Shown here: one piece after another, positions 1 to 3,602 of the stretch
Numbering within the stretch: the first letter of the stretch is position 1
Layout: every line of letters starts with the position of its first letter
Source: Pleurocapsa sp. MO_226.B13
Lineage (GTDB): Bacteria; Cyanobacteriota; Cyanobacteriia; Cyanobacteriales; Xenococcaceae
DNA: 5,400 nt
Assembly: GCA_030064795.1 (NCBI GenBank)
Contig: JASJEI010000542.1
Location: forward strand, 1 to 5,400
Direction of reading: 5' to 3'
Translations under genes and position numbers: made by a program
The notes under the pieces: generated by a model
Told to the model about the DNA's origin: nothing
Seen by the model: only the letters and a program-made list of their open reading frames with translations
The model's database searches: none

Positions 1-1
1 T

Positions 2-250
2 GAGTTAGCAGCACTGGTACAGATAAGTCCGAGTTATTTTTCTATTTTATTCAAACAAGCAACAGGAATCACACCTCATCAGTATGTAATTCAGTGTCGC
101 ATAGAGCGTGCCAAGGAATTACTACGGCAAAGCGATCTGGCGATCGCAGATGTAGCCTTGAGACTAGGATTTTCTCATCAAAGTCATCTCAGCCGCCACT
201 TCAAACGGTTAGTAGGTGTTACTCCCAAACAGTTTAGACAACTTTTATAA
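2..250 (+). CDS. AraC-family transcriptional regulator, C-terminal part (5' end outside window)
   Basis: This is the last 82 residues of an AraC/XylS-type transcription factor, a DNA-binding protein that usually activates a neighbouring gene in response to a small effector. The frame is open from the window edge to the TAA at 248-250. Both helix-turn-helix units of the AraC domain are visible: the first around LAALVQISPSYFSILFKQ (residues 2-19 of the visible part) and the second around IADVALRLGFSHQSHLSRHF (48-67). The family signature is clear, with RIERAKELL between the two units and the closing GVTPKQFRQ. The effector-binding N-terminal domain lies outside the window, so the inducer cannot be inferred. 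The azoreductase gene starts 105 bases downstream on the same strand and is a likely target. A HIP1 octamer lies within the gene at 140-147. Confidence 0.93.
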   Translation, partial: ELAALVQISPSYFSILFKQATGITPHQYVIQCRIERAKELLRQSDLAIADVALRLGFSHQSHLSRHFKRLVGVTPKQFRQLL

Positions 251-355
251 GAATGTGCTGAAAATTAAGAGATCGTGCAAGACAGCATTAATTCTAACTA
301 CTACGATTGGTTGATAAAGACAAATCTTCCTTAAATCGACAATAAATATTAATTA

Positions 356-973
356 ATGAATTGCATACTTCATCTCGATTCCAGTCCTAGAGGCGATCGC
401 TCTTTATCTCGCGCCTTAACTAATGAATTTAATCGTACTTGGCAACAAACCTATCCTGAAGACAAAATTATCTACCGCGATTTGGGACACAATCCCGTTC
501 CTTTCGTAGATGAATCTTGGATTGCAGCAGCATTTAAGTCGAGCAAACTAACGCCAGAATTAAAGTCTGCAATAGAAATTTCTGACGAATTAATTAATGA
601 GTTTTTGGCTGCACAAGTCTGTGTGTTCGGTATCCCCATGTATAACTTTAGTATTCCTGCTAACTTTAAAGCCTACATCGACCAGATTGTCAGGATCGGA
701 CGTACATTTGCCGTAATAGCCAATGGCTATGAAGGTTTAGTTAAAGCCCAGAAAAAAATCTTGGTAATTACAACTAGAGGTGATAGTTATACTAATCTCC
801 CCCTTGATTTTCAAGAACCATACTTAAAAGCTATTTTTGAATTTATTGGCATCACGGATGTCACCTTTATCCATGCCGAGAATCTAATGATGGGAAATGA
901 AGCCCGTCAGCAGTCTCTATCTCAAGCCCGTCAGAAAATACAGCAGTTTATCGCTACTTTTACTGCTGGCTAG
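356..973 (+). CDS. azoR: FMN-dependent NADH-azoreductase / NADH:quinone oxidoreductase
   Basis: This 205-residue protein matches the length and layout of the AzoR family, cytoplasmic flavodoxin-fold homodimers that use NAD(P)H to reduce quinones by two electrons and also cleave azo bonds. Visible landmarks are the N-terminal FMN-phosphate loop (LDSSPRGDRSLS, residues 7-18), the RDLG segment (41-44), the flavin-contacting PMYNFSIPANFKAYID (94-109), the TTRGD loop (139-143) and the C-terminal EFIGITDVTFIHAE (162-175). The ATG at 356 gives the expected N-terminus, which starts directly with the first beta strand. No Shine-Dalgarno sequence is seen; the leader is AT-rich (AATAAATATTAATTA). It follows an AraC-type regulator, so regulation by that protein is plausible. 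The 251-355 gap contains a small TGCTG/CAGCA inverted repeat (256-260 and 283-287) and no clear promoter. The natural substrate is probably a quinone; azo dyes are an assay substrate. Confidence 0.93.
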   Translation: MNCILHLDSSPRGDRSLSRALTNEFNRTWQQTYPEDKIIYRDLGHNPVPFVDESWIAAAFKSSKLTPELKSAIEISDELINEFLAAQVCVFGIPMYNFSIPANFKAYIDQIVRIGRTFAVIANGYEGLVKAQKKILVITTRGDSYTNLPLDFQEPYLKAIFEFIGITDVTFIHAENLMMGNEARQQSLSQARQKIQQFIATFTAG

Positions 974-1034
974 TAATAGAGTAAGTGAATATTTGCAAAA
1001 TAAATCTGACAGTTAAAAAGGATTATAAATTAAC

Positions 1035-1559
1035 CTATGATGAGCTAGGGCGATCGATTTGATAATATACAATTTCCACTGCTTCAGTGTACTTATCCCA
1101 GATAACCAATTCAGTCCTAATACGATTCATTCCGCTCTTTTCCATAACCTGTTGTGAGCCAAGATTAGCAGAATGAGTATCGCCACTAATCTGGGAAATC
1201 TTTGGTAAATTCTCCCATGTCCAATTAATGACAGTTTGTGTTGCTTCGGTAGCAAAGCCTTTTTTCCAAAACTTACGGTCAATTTCGTAATGTAGACTTG
1301 CTTCAGTTGATGAGCCTAAACTAAGTTCAATCATGCCGATTAATTGACAATTCCTAGAAATACAAATTGCCCAAAGATAGCTATCTTCATTATTAAGTAT
1401 GTCTTGGAAAATTGGTTTAAAGTCTTCAATTGAAGTAGCACAAGGATCAGGTAGAAACCGAGGGTATTCTGGATCGGATGAATAATTGAATACAGTAGTT
1501 AAGTCAGATAATTGTAGCTCTCGAAGAATCAAACGAGATGTTTTGAGGGTTGGTGGCAT
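1035..1559 (-). CDS. GNAT-family N-acetyltransferase (RimJ/RimL-like)
   Basis: This 174-residue protein belongs to the GNAT superfamily (Acetyltransf_3, RimJ/RimL type), which moves an acetyl group from acetyl-CoA to an amine on a protein N-terminus or small molecule. It opens with the typical LKTSRLILRELQLSDL (residues 5-20). The central strands carry WAICISRNCQLIGMIEL (63-79). The acetyl-CoA pyrophosphate loop is YEIDRKFWKKGFATEA (91-106), where the usual R/Q-x-x-G-x-G/A appears as KKGFATEA. The C-terminal part has the expected D-T-H-x-x-N-x-x-S-x-x-V-x-x-K-x-G pattern (127-143). The length is normal and the start is well supported by the family N-terminus, although no Shine-Dalgarno motif precedes it. 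The gene converges on azoR and diverges from the XapX gene with 16 bases between start codons, so its promoter must lie within the XapX coding region. The substrate cannot be told from sequence. Confidence 0.9.
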   Translation of the reverse strand: MPPTLKTSRLILRELQLSDLTTVFNYSSDPEYPRFLPDPCATSIEDFKPIFQDILNNEDSYLWAICISRNCQLIGMIELSLGSSTEASLHYEIDRKFWKKGFATEATQTVINWTWENLPKISQISGDTHSANLGSQQVMEKSGMNRIRTELVIWDKYTEAVEIVYYQIDRPSSS

Positions 1560-1575
1560 TTTTTATAAGTAGAGA

Positions 1576-1752
1576 ATGAAAGAAATTGTCTTTTCGCTAT
1601 TTGCTGGTTGGGTTATTGGCGTTGTATTTTCATGGCTTCGTCTGCCCTTACCAATACCACCCCTATCGGGACTTTTTGGTCTTGTAGGAATGTTTTTAGG
1701 TAGTATTTTTTTTAGGTGGATTCATAAATTTCTAGAGCGTTTCATCAATTAG
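1576..1752 (+). CDS. XapX-domain small membrane protein, 58 residues
   Basis: This short frame (ATG 1576, TAG 1750-1752) encodes a 58-residue protein that fits the XapX (DUF1427) family: a first hydrophobic segment (IVFSLFAGWVIGVVFSWL, residues 4-21), the diagnostic proline turn LRLPLPIPP (21-29), then a second glycine-rich segment (LSGLFGLVGMFLGSIFF, 30-46) and a basic tail (RWIHKFLERFIN). Two membrane passes are predicted. The length is normal for the family, so it is complete. XapX was named from the xanthosine operon of E. coli, but its biochemical role is not established, and nothing here links it to nucleoside use. It lies 16 bases from the divergent GNAT start and 25-37 bases before the ParA-like frame, so it could share a transcript with the downstream pair. 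Only a weak purine stretch (AGAGA) precedes the ATG. Confidence 0.85.
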   Translation: MKEIVFSLFAGWVIGVVFSWLRLPLPIPPLSGLFGLVGMFLGSIFFRWIHKFLERFIN

Positions 1753-1796
1753 AAAAAGCGATGCCCTAAAGGATTAGTTGCGGCGAACTATGCGCC
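1753..1796. repeat. Short palindrome-rich block, probable dispersed cyanobacterial repeat, at the ParA truncation point
   Basis: The block contains GCGATGCCCTAAAGG (1759-1772... centred on CCT-AA-AGG) followed after a few bases by GGCG-AACTATG-CGCC (1782-1796), a 4-bp stem with a 7-base loop. The combination of a GCGATGCC head with GGCGAAC...GCGCC is reminiscent of the short interspersed palindromic repeats common between genes in cyanobacteria; this resemblance is from general knowledge and not a database match. It is G+C-richer than the flanking sequence. It starts right after the XapX stop codon, and the ParA-like reading frame emerges from its 3' end, so it marks the junction where the first half of ParA is missing. 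Confidence 0.5.
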
Positions 1797-2317
1797 TTAC
1801 TTTCGGTCTAGAAAAAATTAAACATGATTATGATTATATTTTGATTGATGCCCCGCCTAACTGGAGATTTTATAGTATTAGTGCAATTTATGCTGCGAAT
1901 GTAGTTCTTATTCCAACCAAACATAACAATATTCGTTCCTTACAAAATGCAGCTAAAACTATCAAGCAATATCTTCCAGAAATACAAAAAGTTAGACAAG
2001 AGAAAACTAAAGGAATAGAATGGGGACCGATCGCTTTACCAATTTTATTTAATGGAGAAAATATTAGCAATGCTGCTAGAATAAATGCCAAGAATGCTAT
2101 AGCTGCAATTATCAAAAAAATTAAGGTAGAAGATAAAGTCGATTTAATTCCTTACTTTTTTCCCCGCTACAAACCTGGAAATAATACTAGTATTTTTGAA
2201 TTATCTAATAGTGCCTATATAGCTAGTTGCTCTTTTAACAAAATACCTGCTGTATACAAATACAAAGTCGCATATGATTATTATTCACAATTAGCTAAGG
2301 AGTATTTTTTACAATGA
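1790..2317 (+). CDS. ParA-family ATPase, 5'-truncated (Walker A half missing)
   Basis: This frame encodes the C-terminal part of a ParA/MinD-type ATPase, a family that positions DNA or protein cargo together with a ParB-like partner. Numbered from the in-frame TTG at 1778, it has the Walker B region YDYILIDAPPNW (residues 18-29, with Asp24), the following strand VVLIPTKHNNIRSLQNA (42-58) and an intact end (KVAYDYYSQLAKEYFLQ). The deviant Walker A loop (KGGVGKS/T) that should lie near the N-terminus is absent: the frame is closed by TAG at 1775-1777, and the XapX gene occupies the upstream DNA. At about 175 residues it is much shorter than the usual 200-300. Start choice is uncertain: ATG 1790 or TTG 1778 (AAGGA four bases upstream), both within the repeat block. 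Without a P-loop it should not hydrolyse ATP, so it is probably a remnant, although the rest of the frame is undamaged. It overlaps the next gene by four bases. Confidence 0.75.
   Translation: MRLTFGLEKIKHDYDYILIDAPPNWRFYSISAIYAANVVLIPTKHNNIRSLQNAAKTIKQYLPEIQKVRQEKTKGIEWGPIALPILFNGENISNAARINAKNAIAAIIKKIKVEDKVDLIPYFFPRYKPGNNTSIFELSNSAYIASCSFNKIPAVYKYKVAYDYYSQLAKEYFLQ
2297..2302 (+). promoter_or_regulatory. Shine-Dalgarno sequence of the ParB-like gene
   Basis: AAGGAG lies 11 bases before the ATG at 2314 and inside the end of the ParA-like frame. It is the clearest ribosome binding site in the window; together with the ATGA stop/start overlap it supports translational coupling of the two genes and confirms the 2314 start. 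Confidence 0.7.
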
Positions 2318-2997
2318 GTAATTTAAGTGATATCGGAAATCTAATGTATCTTGATTTAGATATTATTGAATCCGAAAATGATACCAGTATTTCTGAATAT
2401 TTAGTTAGAGCTACTGCCAAACAAATAAATAACTCTAATAGCAGAAATTGGATTCCATTGATTGTCAAAGAAATTGCTGAAGATTGCTATCAGGTTATTG
2501 GCAATTCATTTATTTATGCCGTAGCAGAAGCAGCGGGATTAGAAAAAGTCTGGTGTATAATAGCCGATGATAGTAAAGAAACTGCCAAAGTAACAAAGAT
2601 ATTAGCAGGAGAAGAAATTCCTAAGATAAATTTATCAATTGCATCTAGAGATGAAATTAAAGCAGCTTTAGAATATTTAGTTGCTCAACCTGCTACTGTC
2701 CTCAAAGGAGTAAAAATCCCGATAGCAACTAATCGTATTGATGAAGCACCCCGTCAATATTGGCAAGATTTAAAACCAATTACTAAATTGAAGTGTGGTA
2801 TTACTGCAGGAAAAAAAGTACAAGCTTTAGAACAGGTTTTTTACCTTACTCCTCAATCAATGCCCGACGATATTAAAGATCCTCAAGTTTTGAATACTTT
2901 AACTACAGCTGAATTGAAAAAAATCGCCAAGCAACGAAAACTATCTGGATATAGTAAATTCTCTAAAACCAAGCTGGTTAGCTTATTGAGCAAATAA
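2314..2997 (+). CDS. ParB-like protein with C-terminal Rho_N/SAP-like domain
   Basis: This 227-residue protein is the partner of the ParA-like gene, sharing an ATGA overlap. Its N-terminal part has a ParB/Srx-like pattern: IPLIVKEIAEDCYQVIGNSFIYAVAEAAGL-KVWCII (residues 47-83) parallels the ParB stretch in which a preferred value is followed by 'y-x-v-i-x-G-x-x-x-x-x-A-x-x-x-a-G'. The GERR-type nucleotide motif of canonical ParB appears as GNSF here, so CTPase or nuclease activity should not be assumed. A central segment of unknown function (about 106-180) follows, with no helix-turn-helix that I can identify. The C-terminus, LNTLTTAELKKIAKQRKLSGYSKFSKTKLVSLL (193-225), fits the Rho termination factor N-terminal (SAP-like) fold, a small helical nucleic-acid-binding module. 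A role in DNA partition or positioning is inferred from the neighbour and these two domains; the exact function is unknown. The frame is intact and complete. Confidence 0.75.
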   Translation: MSNLSDIGNLMYLDLDIIESENDTSISEYLVRATAKQINNSNSRNWIPLIVKEIAEDCYQVIGNSFIYAVAEAAGLEKVWCIIADDSKETAKVTKILAGEEIPKINLSIASRDEIKAALEYLVAQPATVLKGVKIPIATNRIDEAPRQYWQDLKPITKLKCGITAGKKVQALEQVFYLTPQSMPDDIKDPQVLNTLTTAELKKIAKQRKLSGYSKFSKTKLVSLLSK

Positions 2998-3081
2998 TCT
3001 GATTATTTTTATCTAAATTCTGTGAATTTCAGAACAATAAGTAACTTCATCTAAATAAAAGTCAAATAGATTTCCTCGCTC

Positions 3082-3120
3082 GATAACAGGTAACTATAGT
3101 GCTAGTAGCTAGTTACTATC
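3082..3120. repeat. Imperfect inverted repeat GTAACTA...TAGTTAC
   Basis: GTAACTA (3090-3096) and TAGTTAC (3110-3116) form a 7-bp stem with a 13-base loop, and GATA (3082-3085) can pair with TATC (3117-3120) if four bases bulge on the left. The loop is itself repetitive: GCTA-G-TAGC at 3101-3109. No T-run follows, so it does not look like a terminator; a protein-binding site or dispersed repeat is more likely. Confidence 0.5.
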
Positions 3121-3167
3121 ACCAATTAATTTAATTTACTATTTTCAAAAGTGGAACTATTTATCAG

Positions 3168-3196
3168 GCGATCGCTCTTAGGCGCGATCGCTTTTT
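3168..3196 (+). terminator. Terminator-like hairpin built from two HIP1 octamers plus T5
   Basis: Two exact GCGATCGC palindromes (3168-3175 and 3184-3191) are separated by eight bases and followed directly by five T residues (3192-3196). Because each copy is self-complementary, they also pair with each other, giving an 8-bp G+C-rich stem and a T-tail as in an intrinsic terminator. It would end transcripts from the ParA/ParB-like genes, about 170 bases after the stop codon. Each octamer could alternatively serve as an ordinary HIP1 site, and intrinsic termination is less well characterised in cyanobacteria. Confidence 0.55.
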
Positions 3197-3315
3197 CGCT
3201 GTGTTTTATCGATCGTAAATTTTAGTTACAAAAGTTAATCATTAAAAGTTAAAAATAGACGCAATTAAGATATTAATGTCTATTTAACCAAACCTACTGG
3301 AAATAAGATCCGATC

Positions 3316-3353
3316 AAACTACAACTTAACTTCAGCCAAAAAAGCTGTAGTTT
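3316..3353 (+). repeat. Inverted repeat AAACTACA...TGTAGTTT with nested CAGC/GCTG hairpin
   Basis: AAACTACA (3316-3323) is the exact complement of TGTAGTTT (3346-3353), an 8-bp stem with a 22-base loop. A competing inner hairpin, CAGC (3333-3336) with GCTG (3344-3347) around an A-rich loop, uses two of the same bases, so the two structures are mutually exclusive. Four T residues (3351-3354) end the outer arm. It could be a weak terminator, part of a small RNA, or an element in the leader of the haloperoxidase gene. Confidence 0.45.
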
Positions 3354-3480
3354 TGGTCTGTTTATCGCCTTATTATTAATGTCTTCAGACTTAAAAAAGT
3401 AGTTGTAATTAGATATGCTCAAAGAAACGACATATAAACTAATTCTGATTGTTTTAAATACTTTGGGATTGGTAACTCAA

Positions 3481-3517
3481 AAAAAGTAGCAAACAAAATT
3501 TTTGCTCGTTTCTTTTT
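3481..3517. terminator. Hairpin with A-run and T-run, possible bidirectional terminator
   Basis: AGCAAA (3488-3493) pairs with TTTGCT (3501-3506) across a 7-base loop, and AAAAAG (3481-3486) can pair with CTTTTT (3512-3517) on either side of an internal loop. An A-tract precedes and a T-tract follows, so it could act on either strand. The stem is AT-rich, so termination strength is doubtful. It lies about 85 bases before the haloperoxidase start. Confidence 0.35.
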
Positions 3518-3577
3518 AAATGAATATACGACACAATTGATTACAGTCAAATTTAGTTTATTTTGTCTGAATTCATG

Positions 3578-3583
3578 TATTAT
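3578..3583 (+). promoter_or_regulatory. Possible -10 box for the haloperoxidase gene
   Basis: TATTAT lies 19 bases before the ATG at 3603 and resembles a sigma-70 type -10 element. No good -35 hexamer stands 16-18 bases upstream (the best there is AGTTTA-like), and no Shine-Dalgarno motif precedes the start. The match is weak in AT-rich DNA and would imply a very short leader. Confidence 0.22.
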
Positions 3584-3602
3584 TTAAACCGCGATCGAGA
3601 CC

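Larger units (their letters stand above)
2998..3602. other. 605-base non-coding stretch with several inverted repeats
   Basis: No convincing gene is present between the ParB-like stop and the haloperoxidase start. The stretch is AT-rich and holds at least four separate inverted repeats, listed individually, plus a small hairpin just after the ParB-like stop (AAATTC-TGT-GAATTT, 3015-3029; alternatively TTCTG/CAGAA, 3018-3034). A 24-codon open frame (ATG 3415, TAG 3487-3489) has no ribosome binding site and is not supported as a gene. The distance is long for cyanobacterial intergenic DNA, so regulatory RNA or a long leader for the haloperoxidase is possible. Confidence 0.7.

Noticed and set aside
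311..353. TTGATA as a -35 box for azoR
   Set aside because: No -10-like hexamer sits at 16-18 bases from it; the AT-rich candidates nearby are too close to it or to the start codon.
974..1034. Possible terminator between the convergent azoR and GNAT genes
   Set aside because: The 61 bases contain no stem with a T-run on either strand that I could find.
1576..1790. Search for the missing ParA Walker A half upstream as a frameshifted remnant
   Set aside because: The upstream DNA encodes the intact XapX protein and then the palindromic block; I saw no KGG-x-GK-S/T-like sequence, so the half is absent and not frameshifted.
1888..2115. 75-residue open frame on the minus strand
   Set aside because: It lies wholly inside the ParA-like frame, whose plus-strand protein has recognisable family motifs; the reverse translation shows no domain and is a shadow.
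3415..3489. 24-codon frame with a hydrophobic middle (YKLILIVLNTLGLV)
   Set aside because: It has no ribosome binding site and matches no small protein family I recognise, and its end runs into the A-rich hairpin; such short frames are expected by chance in AT-rich DNA.
3082..3517. CRISPR array or tRNA gene in the long non-coding stretch
   Set aside because: The inverted repeats differ from one another and do not recur at regular spacing, and no cloverleaf or TTCGA-type T-arm is present.
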